Shown piece by piece: positions 49,098 through 62,560 of a DNA stretch of 64,000 nucleotides. The position numbers were made by a program, and so were the translations under genes. Source of the DNA: Archilochus colubris (lineage: Eukaryota; Chordata; Aves; Apodiformes; Trochilidae); NCBI GenBank assembly GCA_023079485.1, contig CM041091.1, positions 33,564,146-33,628,145 on the forward strand, in the 5' to 3' direction. Position 1 is the first letter of the stretch. Each line of letters begins with the position of its first letter. Under the pieces are notes generated by a model. That model was not told the origin of the DNA, did no database searches, and was given only the letters and a program-made list of their open reading frames with translations.

Positions 49098-50337
49098 CCA
49101 GGTGGAGGAGGAGAGTGGGAAGCGGGGATGCTGCAAGTTTGGTAGATTTGGAGGAACCTGTTTCCTTTTTAAAGTGGGTAGAATCCTGTTTAAAGTTGTG
49201 AGTTCTTGTTTCTGCTAGCTACCACGTTAAAGGGTGCAGGAGAAGCTATCTTGGCAATTAGTTGCATTTTAAGCTGGGTTTTTTTTTTTCCAGGTGTCTG
49301 AGGGACGTGGTAAGCAGGTTGTGTAGAGAGCTAAGGGGAGACATAGCCTGATAGCTTTACAAAAAAAATTAATACTGGTATATTTCTTATTTCTTGGTGA
49401 AAATAGCTATGTGTTTCCCTTGGCATTCAGGTTTTCAGAAGCTGCCTTTGGACTGTGAAATTCACTTGCTGAGGAGTGGGCACCCACTTTTCAATAGGAG
49501 GGATGGAGAAACTCCTGCCCTGGGAGAGCTGGAAGTGAGACCCAGCAGAGACCCTGACCCCAGAGCTGGGAAACAAAGGACTGCATCCAACCCACTTTTT
49601 CTTCTGCTTCAGGATACAAAGCTCTGGATCCAGCTGTAAGGGCTGAACTCTGTATTTTCACCTTGGGACTGTGTGCCCTGGGGCAATGTGCCATTGCAGG
49701 ACCCCCAAAATGCAGCAAAACACCAGGAGAAGCCTGGGTGGGTGCAGGTTCTTCAGGGTGTCCCAGAGGGGTCTGTATTAGCTGGATCCATGGATTGCTC
49801 AGAGAAAGGACCATGCTGCATTGCCAGAACTTTTTTCCTGGCATCATTTCAGGTGCCAGACCTTTCAGGGACCGTTTGAGGTGGTGACTCTGTGTGTTCA
49901 TGGAGAGCAGGGTCAGTGTGTCTTTGTGCTTCTCTTGTACTCTTCAGACATTTTTAAAATAAATCAGTGTGACTGGGGCAAGGAAGTTGCAGTCTCTCTG
50001 AGCTGAAACACTGCTTGAAGGAAGAACTACATCAGGTCAGGAGTCTCTGGGCTGCTGATGGGATGGCCTGGAATCCTGAGGTTCATCCTTGCTTGGGGCA
50101 GACTCCCAGGGAAGCCCAGTTCAGTTGGAGAAAACAAAATCTGGATAACCTGTTGCTTTTCCTTTCTGGTTCTCTCTCTCCTCCAGCCTGTTTTTCCTTG
50201 CTTGTGATAATAACACAGTTTTCTTAAACAAAAAGCTAAAAGTATTCTTGCTCTTAAGAGAAGACAACTCCAAACAGAAACCTGTGTAATGCAAACTTTG
50301 TTTTGTGTGTGTGTGCATTCTCAAATGCACCCCCAAT
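49098..50337. other. Intergenic DNA downstream of the FOXI-like gene
   Basis: No further gene seen. Short frames on both strands (for example 49491-49901) have no recognisable domain. Confidence 0.5.
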
Positions 50338-50395
50338 GGCAGGGGGGTGGGAATGGATGAGCTTTAAGGTCCCTTCCCACTCAAACCAGTATAGG
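50338..50395 (+). mobile_element. CR1 LINE 3'-end fragment
   Basis: GGGGGGTGGGAATGGATGAGC then TTTAAGGTCCCTTCCCACTC, followed by AAACCAGTATAGGATAG, the sense-strand 3' end of a CR1 copy. Very short. Confidence 0.75.
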
Positions 50396-51814
50396 ATAGA
50401 AATCACCTCTCCAGCATCCCCCAGGCAGTGCCTCAGGCACCAGGCACTTGTTCTCAGTTTTATCCTCATGGCAGCTGGAAGGTTTTCCACAAATAAATCC
50501 TTTGCTGGGCACAGGGAATCCCATCCCCTTCACCAAGCTGCTGCCAGGGCTGCCAAAGCAGAAGGTAGAGGAGCAAGTGGTTAGAAAAGCAAAAAGCAAG
50601 GGAATTAAAAAAGAGGGAGTGGGAATTGGCAGGCAGCAGTAGGAAGCCAAATTCTCAGTAAACTGAAGCCAAAATACTTATGATGGAAACAAAAGCTGTT
50701 CCTAAGCCTTTTAGAGCAGACCCTACACAAATTGTTATGCAACAGGCAAAGATTTCACCTTAAAGAATCCAAACTCCAGAGCCAAGTACTCTGAAACCAC
50801 ATCCCCAGTGTTTTGGTGCATCCAGGACATCCCAGGAGCTTGGAGAGGACCTGCCAGACCAGGAGTACAATCAGAAATGTAAATTAAAATCTCCTCAGAT
50901 CTGGACCACTCCATCTCACATAGGTTTCTGAAACATTTTATTGGTTTTTGAAGGTTTGCAGCACTATTGGGATTCTGGAGTAAAGGTTTAAAATCCCCAA
51001 GTCCTGAAATGAGTGTCTCTGAGGTCAAAGTCCTCTCAAAAAGCTGCCAGCAGCAAATCCATACATCCACTGGCAGCAGAGGATAAAGTTTGTGCTTTGT
51101 GTTTATTTGGAAAGATCAGCAATGTGTTCACTTTGAATTAGGTTTTTTTGTTTGGTTTTTTGGGTTTTTTTGTGGGGGTTTTGTTTTGTTTTGTTTTTTC
51201 TGGTAGAAACCACGGAGTAATTCTAATTCTAAATTCTAATTCTAAAAGATAAACCCTAGCCACAGGCCCAGCTGTGATTCATTCCCATTTGGTTCCCTCT
51301 AACCTGTGCTCACCTAACCAAGGGTCCCCAGAGTCTGTTCCCACCTGCCAGGAGTCTGAGCCCTAATTCCCACTCCCTCCCCCAGCTCTGGCTTTGCCAG
51401 TCAGGCAATAAAAGGTGCTAAAGAGCCAGGGGCTCTGTGTTTCCTGCATCTTCCTCCCCTCCTCCCTCAAAGCATCCTCAGCCCTGGCTCCCACTTGGTT
51501 TGAAGCTCCTGGGAGCTTGGGGATGGAACCAGCTTGGTTTGGGTGGGAACCTCCCTGCAGGAGCCCCAACTCCAGTTGCTCAGCAAAGGAAAGGTAAATA
51601 GATGTGTCTTGAATTTATATTGTCTTTGTTCTGTGTTAAAACTAAACAGTCATCTCTGTGTGGTGTTTAACTGTTGCTCTAGATGAATATTTTCGTAATA
51701 ACAATTTCTGTAGCAAATGCAGAAGTTTCAGAGGCCATATAGACTTCCTTTCTGCTGTTTATTTATAACTATTTCTTTGTCCATTGATCCCAACGCTTTG
51801 TTTTTCTCAAACCT
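50396..51814. other. Intergenic DNA, no gene seen
   Basis: No coding or RNA gene recognised. A T/G-rich stretch at 51140-51200 and short ATTCTAATTCTAA repeats at about 51218-51246 are the only structure. Confidence 0.5.
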
Positions 51815-52919
51815 ACCAAAAATTGATCCCACATTCCTCCCCCTTTCCCCCAGTAACTCTCACATCCCCACTGAGGCTGCAGGGCAGCCCTGGGACAGTC
51901 CAGGCTGGAATCCTGGGGTGAGGAGCAGTTGGGAGCTGGAGGCAGGAACACACAGATTCAGGCTGGGATGGATCAGGAGCACAGGCAGAGGAAGGGATGG
52001 AATCCTCCCAGGATGATGAAGCAAAGAGGGAGAGGGGAAGAAAAAAGAAAAAAAAGGCAGAAGCCACCTTGCTCTGGTGATGTGTGGTGAGGAACACTTT
52101 GGGGTCCATGTGCTGGTGACCACCAAGGGGTCCGTGAGCCCCTTCCCATGCCATGGGGGAAACCACAGAGGGATGCAGACAGGGGAAAGCCCTTGTAATA
52201 GATTGGGATCCAGCCTGCACATCTAAAAACATCCCATGAGGTGGAAACCAGGTTCAGATCTCACTCCTCACCATCCCTTCCATCCAGCAGAAAGAATTAC
52301 CCACCTAAAACCCCAGCACTACCCAGCACCTCATTTCATTCAGGTCTCAAGAAGTTTCAAGTGCTGCCTAAGAAGAACACGTTTTCTTGATGCTCTTTCA
52401 AGCTTAGGATGTTTTCTGCTGCTGATTTCAAATTATTGGGGAAATGAAGCCAGAAAATTCTACACTTGCTGGAAAAGCAAATCATCTTTGAAAGCCTTTT
52501 GAAACATGCTTGGAAAATGTAATTCTTCTGCTCCCAAGAATAATATAAATTAAAGCTCCATGAAAGGGCTGGGCCTCAAATTTATACTGAGTATGAGGTG
52601 GATGGGATGGAATACTCTGTCTGGTTAATTTTCCTCACTTATCTTCTCTGTTCCTCCCCAGAGGAGGGTCTCAGGTGTGGCCTTTTTACTCCTTTTCTCT
52701 TTCCAGAGGGCAAAATGTTCCTCAGAGCTGGGCAGTGTCCCTGGTTCTGCATCCCAATCTCTAGCAGGAACAATAAACATCAAACATCATCAGTCCCAGC
52801 AGCAGACACTGTCAGAAACTTGCTGTTCATTTCAGCAGCTCCAGCTCCTTACAAAAGACTGAGCTGAAAGCCAAAGTACAAGACAGAAAATCCCCTTTAT
52901 CCTGGCCCAACCCATGGCA
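51815..52919 (-). mobile_element. Diverged solo LTR related to the provirus LTR
   Basis: Two blocks align with the provirus LTR on the same strand: about 51815-52025 with 6560-6770, and about 52570-52919 with 6810-7126 plus 24448-24471. Shared landmarks are GGAGGCAGGAACACACAGAT, GGGATGGAATACTCTGT and the terminal CTTTATCCTGGCCCAA. The middle holds about 480 extra bases (52040-52560) absent from the provirus LTR, and the U5 end is unrecognisable. No internal retroviral sequence adjoins it. It is an old solo LTR of a related, longer LTR subfamily. Confidence 0.82.
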
Positions 52920-55900
52920 CTGTGCCACCCCCAGATGTCTGGGGAGGCACTGAGCAGCTCCTGTGCAGTCCCAGTGGTGTTTGTGTATCCAGGTTGTGCC
53001 TTCATCCCCGTGGCCTCCTGAGCATCCTCATCCTTGCTGACAGGAGAAGGGGACCAGGGAGGTTTTTTCTGAAGCAACAGCAGCATCTTATGTGTGTGTG
53101 CAACCTCCCCCACGTCCCTGGCCTTCTTTGGCAAGGTGACATGCCAGGTGACAAGGACCAAGACACCCCTCCAAGACCTGAGCACACTTTTGCCAAAACC
53201 CAGTCATCAAATATCAACTATTCAGTGTTCCTCAGATTCTCTGTGCTTTTTTGTTGTATGTCTTCTGGTTCTAATGTATGCCCTGGTAGCTTGGGGCCAT
53301 TATAAAATTAATTTGCCCTGTTTTATTTACTATCCTGACTCCCAGAAAGAAGTTGTAATATGGTCTTTTATTCTTGTAAGGTGAGGACTCAGCTGGAGAA
53401 GGGTGCTGGGAGATGAGGGGGGTAGGAAGAGGTGGGAAGTTCTTTCCTTCTGCTCCACACCTGCCCTGGTGTGGTTCCCCATGGCAGCTCCTTGCTTCAG
53501 TTTTCTGTCTGAGATGGGAGTGCTTAAAACCCTGGAAAAGGTGGGCAGAGCCACGGGGAAAAAGCTGGGAAGTGTGATAAATGAGTGTCATAAAAGAGCT
53601 ATTTAATTGTCCTTACCCAGAGACTTCCTCTACCTCCTGGTTTCTCAGTCTCCTTAGAAACTGAAAGTCTTGGGAGTGTGATACTGATGAGGAAAAAGGA
53701 AAAAAGAAAAGTTATATACAGTATTTCTGATTGTGTGCCCACTGAATGCCAGGCATCAGTATTGAGTTCAGGACCTTGCTTCAGTCTCTCCAAAATGTAA
53801 CTGTGCTTAAAAATCACTGCTTTGATCTCTTAATTCAACTGCTGCAGTGAGTTCAGAATAGGTGAAAGTAATTTCTGGACTAGAGAAGAAGGAAATTTAG
53901 TTTAGGGGCCTGGGAAGTCAGGTTTAAACCAGTTCTCTGCCACAGATGGCGAGACAAATGAGATTGTATGTATCTATTTTTTATTATTTCCATTTTGGAA
54001 ATATTTCTACAGTTGCTTCTCTAAAGCTGCCACCCCAGGGTAATTCTCTCCTTACTGAAATCAGATTTTTCTTCATGTCCCCAGAATCTGTTTTATTTCA
54101 CTGGAGGGGGAAGGGGGAAGCTGAGAGCCAGAAGCAGCAGATTGCACCCCCTGGGCTGGGGAGGGGGAAAGAGATGCTCTGGAGGAAATCTTTTTGTCCA
54201 AGCCCTTCCATTAGCTGTCACTTAAGGAGAGGAGAAGCCTTTAGGTCTGAAGTCACATAATGGCTGGAAAAATCTGAAGGGAGGAGGGGGGAGGAAACCA
54301 AATACCTTGGGAAGGGTTGAGTCCTGAAGTGCTGAGGAGCATCTGGGAGAGGGGGCAGAGGGGATATTAAGGGGAAATTTCCCCAGGCAAAATTCCTGTG
54401 GGGCCTTAAAATGTTTTCTTTTCTTTCAGAAAGTACATTTGTCCAAATGTTTCTCTCCAGAGGGAATCATTTCATACCTGGCACCAGGAGGGGAATGCAT
54501 TTGGGAAAGGGGCAAGAGGGGGGAAGCTGACCCTGGAGCTGGGGCTCTATGGATCCTGGTGGGTTGGTTTAGAAACTCTCCTGACTTTCTGCCCCATCAA
54601 GCACTGTTTTATTCTATAAAGAACCTTTATTCACTTGGTTTCCTCTTCCCCTTGCCTTTTTTGTGGCTGTTTCAGCTGGCAGTGTTGTGATTGCTTTGTC
54701 CCTCTGGTTACATCAAACCAGCCCTGACAGTCAGAAAGAGAAAGAGAGATCACCAGGCAGGCTGCTGCTCCAATCAAACTTTCTTTTATTTTTTTTTTTT
54801 TTTTCCACTGATGCTTGGGGATCATCCAAGGAGAGGCCTTGGAGCAGCCACCTTCAGCCTTGTGACCCTAAAACTTAAAAATCACCTTTTTTGTTCACAG
54901 ATAACTGAGGAATTGCATCTCCTTCAGACCATTTTTTTTTTCCACATTTGTCCATTTCTTGCAAAACATTTAATTAAATCTCTTGGCAGTGGGGAAAGCA
55001 ATGGTGTGAACAGCATGAAGGTCCAAGCCCAGGACATGTGTGTGACAGCAGCAGAGAAGCTACAGCCTGAATTGATGCTAAATAATGTCTTTTGTGAGCT
55101 TTTCAGTTTTGTGGCATTGGATGTCTTGCTGTCTCACATCTGACCAAAAAGCAATGGTTTGGCCTGTGGTTGCATTCAAATTCTTGCCTGGAAGGATTGT
55201 CCTGGGGTCAAATGGGGGATTTGTAATGGAGAAATGAAAGAGAGGCCAGAGCCAACCTCAGCTGAATACTTCTAGGAAGCAGCTGAGAAATGTGGTTGGC
55301 CTGAGAAGTGGAAATCAAAGAATAGCCCTTTGCAAGCCAGGAGATCTCACTCTGGCAGTAAGGAATTACTTGGAAAGATCCTAGAGAAAGAGCCTGAGCC
55401 TTCAGTAACATTGTTTGAATTATTTCCTAATTTTATACATTTTTTTTCCTTCCAAGAAACTTGAAGCACTATGAAAAAGGAGGCTGGGAAAAAAGGAAAG
55501 GAGTTTTTTCCCTCCATGCAGTTGCTGTGCTGACCTTTGCTGCAGAGATGTGCCCAGGATGGGAGCTCCTGGCAGCTGAGGCCACATCAGGACTGGAGCT
55601 GCCAGCACCCAGCTCAGCTTTCCAGGATTTACAGAGCAGCTTTGGGTCCTCACCAGACCCTGGCTTCACTGGAGGCTTCTTGGCTTTGAGTTTGGGCTGA
55701 CTGCAGAGCTTGGGGTAGTGCAGCAGGACAGACTTCCAAAGGGGAGATGAAACTTCAAAGCCTTCTGGCAGTTAAAATTATTTAATCCCCCCTTTTTTCA
55801 AGGAGATCTTGGGGCAGTGCTTGCTGCAGCCACCTCCCAGGCTGGACCTTCTGGCATCCCTCCTGCTCCTGCCTTGCAGAATGTCCTGTGCCCTTTCAGC

Positions 55901-56387
55901 CCTTCCCCAAGCCCCCTGACATCTCAGGTTCCTGCAGCCTTCCCATCCTGGAGCCATTCAGTTCCTCTGGGGGTTGTGGCCAAGATGCTTCAGATATTTA
56001 GAGGAATTTTTCTAACAGTACCACTGTCTTCCCAAGAGGCTTTCATGATCTGTTTGCTCGACATGAATCCTCTGGGTTTTGCTTCTCTCTTAGCTGATAA
56101 ACTGTGGGGTTTGTTTGTAGCAATTAATGCACTCCAGCAAAACTGTTCTGAGTAGTTTTTTTACAACAAAGCTGAAGTCCATTTGATATCTGGTAACCAG
56201 ACATCCAGGAGAGGGAAAACCAGATGGAGTTGTCCATGCCTGGACATAGGAAGCAAAAAAATGGCATAAAAATGGTATAAAGATGCACCAATGGGCTTGT
56301 AAAAGCCAACGTTTGGGTTTCTGTGATTCACAGGAGAAAACTCAATGCTTTGCAGTTCACTGGAATATAAAATCAAAGCCTGGACCT
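52920..56387. other. Intergenic DNA, no gene seen
   Basis: About 3.5 kb of ordinary sequence with T-rich runs at 54788-54804. Frames of 100-150 codons occur on both strands without domains. Confidence 0.5.
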
Positions 56388-56470
56388 GGCTGGTGGGTCT
56401 GGTGAATCCCTGGTGGGTCTGATCCAATCCCTGGTGGGTCTGGTCAGTCCCTGGTGGGTCTGATCCAACC
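56388..56470. repeat. Four-copy 21-22-bp tandem repeat
   Basis: Four units of CCCTGGTGGGTCTGGTCAAT type, alternating GGTCTGGT and GGTCTGATCCAA versions. A small local minisatellite. Confidence 0.85.
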
Positions 56471-56957
56471 TTGCCCAACCTTCAGGGATGGACAGAGCTG
56501 GAGCAGAGGAACCCTTGTCAAAGGCTGAACTTCCCCTGGGGTGAGCTGGGTTTCATGGGTTCGATCAGAGCTGGAGCTCTGGAAGCCCAGGAGATGCTTC
56601 CATGCTCTGCTTGGAATTGAGGGCAAAGCAGCAGGAATGGGTGCAGCCTTCCTGGAGGTGAGAAGTTGGGTTTTTTTGTAGAGAAGTGGCAGAGCTGCCT
56701 GAGGTTTAATTGCTCCCTGAAGGGAATCAAACTCTCTCTCCCTGCCCAGCAGAAGTTGGGTGATGGAGAAGAACTTGGCAGAGCCATTCCCAGGTGTGAG
56801 CAGCACCCTGGGGACACCTGGCTGGGGTGGAGCAAAGGAGATTTCTGGTCCCATCTCTGTTTCTGAACAAGAAAATCTTGACTCCTGTGGCTGCTTCAGA
56901 GCAGAGACAGTACCTGCAAGGCAGGAGAGAACATTGAGCTGGGACTCCTTCAAATCT

Positions 56958-57058
56958 GAGACTTCTTTTGGTTGGAAAAGACCATTATCATTATCAAATC
57001 CAAGCACTAAGCCAGAACTGCCAAGGCCACCACTAACCCATGTCCCTGAAAGATGGAA
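56958..57058 (-). mobile_element. CR1 LINE fragment
   Basis: TTTTGGTTGGAAAAGACCATT, then ATCAAATCCAAGC, then CACTAACCCATGTCCCTGA, the complement of a CR1 3' region, about 0.1 kb. Confidence 0.82.
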
Positions 57059-60000
57059 GGGGACAGGTCTGCAATGAAGATTGTACTGCATGAAGATGCA
57101 ATTCTGGGCTTCTGGAGATCTTAAAAACCTGAAGATGGATGAACACCAGCACTCAGCAGCCTCTGGGCAGTACTTGTCAGAGGCAGCAGTTCTATACTAG
57201 GTGCCTAAAGCCTTTTCTCCCCCTGATACATCTGACCATGCCCTTAGGTTGGTGTGGTTATTGCTCTCCTCTATTTTTATTTTTTCATAAAATGCCAGAA
57301 TGTAGAGTTTCAAAACCAAGAGGTGTTATATCAGTTAGAAATGTGGGAAACTGAACAAGCAGCCCCCTGTGTTGGGCAGGAGAAACATTTTGTAAAGGCT
57401 CTCAAGCCTTGAGCTTGGAATTCAGGATTAAAACCAAACTTTTTTTGCTGTTGGCCACAAGTTTGAGTTGTACCCCACTACTTAGTCCATAAACTTGTTA
57501 GAAGGGCTTCTTAATACTGCCTGGAGTATGTGATTCGTAACATATTGGCTTTACCTTAGCCTCAGCCCACTTCTTTTGAAAGTGGATCTTGTTTTCATTG
57601 CTGGGGAGACTCTTTCCAACAGATCCCATCTCAGAGTTGGGCACCATTAGGTGCAGGGAGGTTTTTACTGCTTGAAGAGGGGGGAAAAAAAAAATCCCTG
57701 CCCTATCCTGACAGTGACAAATGGAGTCCTTTTATTTGTCAGACTTTCAACATTAGACTTGCCTGCCATTCCTCTGCAGGAATGCACCAGCTCCAATATC
57801 TTCCCCTCAAAGGGATTTGAGGAAGCAATATCCCTGCAGGCAAATTCCCCATCCCTGCTGTGGGGGGAGGAGGAGACCCTGCCCACCCCAGCTCATTGCA
57901 GTGGGTTCAGAGACACAAACCCCCATTAATTGTTCTGGGTCTGGGTTTTTTATGGCTTGCTAAAGTCCCAAATGTGGAAACCATGGAGTTTTCTGCATCC
58001 CCAGTGAATTCAGTTCCAGTGGGCTCTCAGGTCAGAGGGGTCTCCTCTTCTTTCCACCTGTGAAAAGGAAAGTTGGGATTCAAGCTGCTCCCCAGATGAG
58101 TGCTCTCCATCTGAATGCATCCAAGTAGCTACAGCTGCTTGGGATTGAGGAGAGAAGAAAATCTCCCAGACTTTATCCCATATCCATCTTCAAGAGACTT
58201 TCTGACTTTCAGATGAGGATATTTAGCCATGAAGTCAATCCTGGACAACAGCCCCCAGCATGTTGGTTTGTACACAGGGTCCTTTGCTTTTCACAGCTAC
58301 CAGGTGAGAGCAGTACAGGAAAATGTTCCTGCATCCTCACCAGTGCATGGTAGCTTTCCTTCTAGAGAGGAATTAAAAAAAAAAAAGTTCTTTAACTTAT
58401 TTTAGACATGAATAATAAATGAGTATAATTGAGGAAATAAAACTCTGAGGTTTATTCTTGCAAGCCCATGCTAGAGAATGCCTCTTGGGACAAGTGATGA
58501 ATCCTTGGGGAAAAAAGAGGGATAAAGAGTGTTATCTACAGAGAAGGTCCCTTTTCTTTTAAGAACCACTGTGAAGGAAAAGGCAGAAGATGTTGGCCTG
58601 CTTAGCACCTTTCTCATACCTGATGTATTTACCTGCTGCATTTAGGACTTTGCTTCCCTCTTGCACCTCCCAGTCCCTCTCAGCCTTACCAATGGTAGCT
58701 GTGCTGCCTAGAAGGGCTTTCCATTTAGGTGTCATTAAAAAACACCTGAATTGTCACCCCCAAATTACCCAGAAGCTACAGACTCCTTTCAGTTCACTTT
58801 CAGTACTGGAAATCCTTTCCAGATCAGTAACAGCCACCCTCTGGCTGTAAAGAAATAATTTGAATGCAGGCTTGCTTGCAGGATCTTTTGGCATCTGTGG
58901 GCATATTTTGTTCATAATCTCATATTAAACCTAGAGGTGCTATTAAAATCCAACATCCTCTGCCAGAGCCTTGATCTGCAGGGAGCAGGGTGAGACTTGG
59001 CACAGAAAAACCTGCAAAGAGCATCTGAAACTTCCCTGATGCACAGGGATGTTGGTTTGGATTATACCTCTTCGTTGTGGTGGTTTGGTTGGTTTTTTTT
59101 AATTCTCTTCCTGTGCAAAGTTTCATTCTGGCAAATGGCTGGAAAAAAAATAAAGCCACCTTATTTTGAAAGCCTTGGTCACTTGAGCATGTCCCAACTT
59201 ATAAGGCCAGGGGAGAGACAGGGAGAAGTAAGAGCCAAGATGGTATCAGGGCCCAACTTATCTTCTCATATTCATGAAAGACAAATGAAGATGGATGAAT
59301 AGGGATTGTCAGTTTTCTTCTCTCCACCTATTCTGCTGGTAATACTGCCATGCAGGTAAAATGGTTATTTATGGGCTAAGAAACCTGCTTTATAAATCAG
59401 AGACTGTTATTTGAGAGGTTTTGTCAAGATGCTCAGCTTTTGCACTGTTTTTTTTTTTTACCTCCCCAGCCAGCAGCAGGTTAATTCCTCTGCAGCTTCC
59501 ATGTGCTTTCTGCTTTTTCCTTTGCTGGCTGTGGGTTTGGTAGTAGCATCAAAGCTGGGACTCAGCCTGTGGAGGTCAGGATGCTCTTTGTAGTGAGCCT
59601 CTCGTGCTGCTCTTAAACTTGCTCTAACAAACTTGTTTCTTGCTGCCAGCTTGGGATCTGAGCACAATTCTTCTCAGTGTTGTTAGATCAGCTGGATGCA
59701 GGTAATCTTGGATTGGGTTTGATTTTGTTTGTCCCCCCCCAAAAAGATGCAGCAGTGTCTGGAGAACTTGATGGTGGAAGCCAAGTTGCTCTTGGTGTCC
59801 TCTAATCCCGTGTTATTTTCTCTTTTAGGAGGAGATGAGGAAAGGAAGTTGAGATTAGTGAGGATATTTTGATCCCCCTCAGCTTCCCCTTGGAGGCTAA
59901 ACATGAAAATATATCTGTTGTTGTTGGGTTAATCTGCTCACAACTTGATCCAAAGCCCACTCGAGGAAAGTTCTTGGTTTCCAGGACTTTGGGTAAAGCC

Positions 60001-61836
60001 AGCAGAATTGTTTTTCCCAACACATGTGACATGTGTCTGTCAGGCTCAAAATCACCTGAAGGGCTGGGAAGAGGCTTGAAAAGGCAGATTAAAATGTTGG
60101 CAAGTGATTAACTGAGCTAAATTAGAGATGAAAGGGTGGTAGGAGGTTCCCACCTGGACAGGCACCACTGCAGATGGGAGCTGATGCAGCCCCTGTGTCA
60201 CCATGTCCTTTGTTCATCTGGTTTTTGTTGTGTTGTTGTGGTTTTTTGTTTGGTGTTTTTATTTGTTTGGGGGTTTGTTTTGTTTGGGTTTTGAGGTTTT
60301 TTTTTAATGTTCAATTAACAAAAAGTTGTGGGTTTGTTTTTTTCATGCACTTGTTGAGAGACAGAAGGAGTTTTCTGTTTCTTTTGCTCCAGCACAGGTT
60401 GAAGTCCTTCTTGCAGGGGACCATTTTAGGACCCACTTTTTGCAGTGTAAATGACATCATTCTGTCCTGTTCCATCTCTTTGCAGCTCCCCTGTTTTCCT
60501 GGCAGGAGTCTGCTCCAGCTGGGAAACAGCTGCCACGAGCCAAGCAGCTTCTGTCAGAGCATTTGGCAATGGTGCAAGGCAAGAATTCACTCCATTTGCT
60601 CATTTGCTTTGGGTGACTGCAAAACCCAGGATTTCTTGGCAATTTCAGCAAAATATTTATTTTGTTTTCTCCCCTTCTCCTTGCCATGCCATCTCCTCTA
60701 TGAAACCTTCAGATGCAGGCAGGAGGCCAGAAGTGCTGCACATCCTGAAGACCACGGGCAGGTGAAGGCAATGTCTGGCCCCAGCCCCAAATCCTTAGGA
60801 AATTAAGCTGTAGTTTTATTCTCATTTGTGCTTTTTTTGTTTGAAGTTCCTCTAATTAGGATGTCACCCATCTTTAGTGGCTTTATTGGCACTGACATAT
60901 TCCTGGGGGCTGAGCATCACCTCCTTGATGTGCTGCCCTGCTCCTCAAATCTGTGAGCTCTTCCTGGAGCTTCAGTTTCTCCCCATGGAATGACAATTTT
61001 CCTCTCAGAGGGTCCCATTTGGCTGCTGGGAGCAAGGGCAGATCATTCACATGTGAAAACACACAAAATTAAATAGCAAACAGATCCCAGAGTTTATTGG
61101 GGTCTGCACCACTTCAGGGTCCCTACCACAGGAAAAAGTCCCTCAGGAGAAGCTTTGGTGACCCAGAGCACTTTGCTGCAGACACCACTCAGGTCTTCAG
61201 AGATCACCTGGGAAAGCACAGGATGATTTGAAAATGTATTTTTCTTAGGTCTTTAAGTTTGTTTTATTTCTATTTTATTTAGATCTTTTCTTTAAAGAGG
61301 GAAAACCTCCATGTGGTAAGAGGTGAAACCACCTGCTTTAAGTCTGGCAAAGTAGTAATGAAAAATTTCCTTGAATAAAACACATGCTCTAGGGTAAATT
61401 GCTCCTTTGAATGACATCTTGCAAGGAGGAATGGATTAAGTCAGAAATAGATACATATAGAATAGATAATTGTAGAGAAAAACCTGTCAGGTGAATCCTA
61501 GAGCATCTGCAAGTGGCTTTGAACACCTTCTAAACTTGCTTGACTCTGGGTTTTTGGGTTGATTTGGCAATTTACCTCTTCTAATATTGGGGAGTGGTCA
61601 AGAAACCTTTTCCAGGGGTCCTGGTGAAGCACCCCACCCCCCATGGTGCTGTTTTTCAAGGTCCCCATGGAGTTGGGGTGCTGGTTGGAGCACCTCAGAT
61701 TCACGTGTAAGTTGGGCAATGCTTTGGCTTTTTGTGCCTTGGAAAGAGGTGAAATAGAGAGTTGTCTCGGCATGTGCTGTGTGCATGTGCTCTCTCTCCC
61801 TTCCCTCCTCTTTTCCATCCAGGAAAAGAGAAAAAG
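57059..61836. other. Intergenic DNA, no gene seen
   Basis: About 4.8 kb with T/G-rich tracts (59075-59105, 60225-60310) and no recognisable exon or RNA gene. Confidence 0.5.
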
Positions 61837-61936
61837 AAAAGGAAAAAAGGCAAAGCTGGAAGCCCAGGCTAAGCAGGAGGCTGCTGCCCTCTCCTGGGTC
61901 CTCAGCAGAATGACCCAGGAGGAAAGTGCTCGCTGA
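61829..61936 (+). other. Possible terminal coding exon with a lysine-rich tail
   Basis: A strong pyrimidine tract (TCTCTCTCCCTTCCCTCC) and a CAG just before 61823-61830 resemble a 3' splice site. The following frame is open and lysine/arginine-rich (RKRKGKKAKLEAQAKQEAA), ending in TGA at 61934-61936. This would fit a last exon coding for a basic C-terminal tail. I do not recognise the protein and no upstream exon is visible, so it may be chance. Confidence 0.22.
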
Positions 61937-62184
61937 GCTCAGAGAATCCCCCTTATTTTTTTATAAAAAGTCTTACAGGGCACAGGAGTTTGGTTGGAGA
62001 GGCTGAGCAGGGAATTTTCTCGCAATTTTCCAAGGGAAAACTGCTTCTGTGGCATTTGTTTTCCTTGGCTTTAAGTTCCTTTCCTTCTAAGAGGTCGTTT
62101 TGCTGTGGTTTGAGGTGATCCAAGTGACCCCTCTCATCATTTCTGTGCTGCTGGAATCCACTTTTCCATCCAGACTTTCTGCTG

Positions 62185-62560
62185 CAGCCAGGCTGGGGTT
62201 ATTCAGCCTGGAGAAGGCTCTGCAGAGACCTTGTTGGGACCTTTCTGGAGGTAAAAGGGATCCAGGAGAAAGCTGGGGACAGAATTTTTAGCAGGGCCTG
62301 TAGTGCCAGGACAAGGGGGGATGGTTTTACACTAGACTAGGACTAAACTAGCTGTTAGGAGGAAACTTTTTATTCTGAGGGTGGTGAGACCCTGGCCCAG
62401 GCTGCCCAGAGAGTTGGTGGATGCCCCATCCCTGGAACCATTCCAGGAGAGGTTGGATGGGGCTCTGAGCATCCTGCTCTGGTTCAGATGTCCCTGCTCA
62501 TTCAGGGGGTTGGACCAGATGACTTTTAAAGGCTTTTCCCCCCCCAAACCACTCTGTGCT
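62185..62560 (+). mobile_element. CR1 LINE fragment
   Basis: Sense-strand CR1 3' region: TATTCAGCCTGGAGAAGGC, then GTGAGACCCTGGCCCAGGCTG, then CAGAGAGTTGGTGGATGCCCC, then GGTTGGATGGGGCTCTGAGC and GTTGGACCAGATGACTTTTAAAG. The terminal microsatellite is decayed. Confidence 0.92.
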
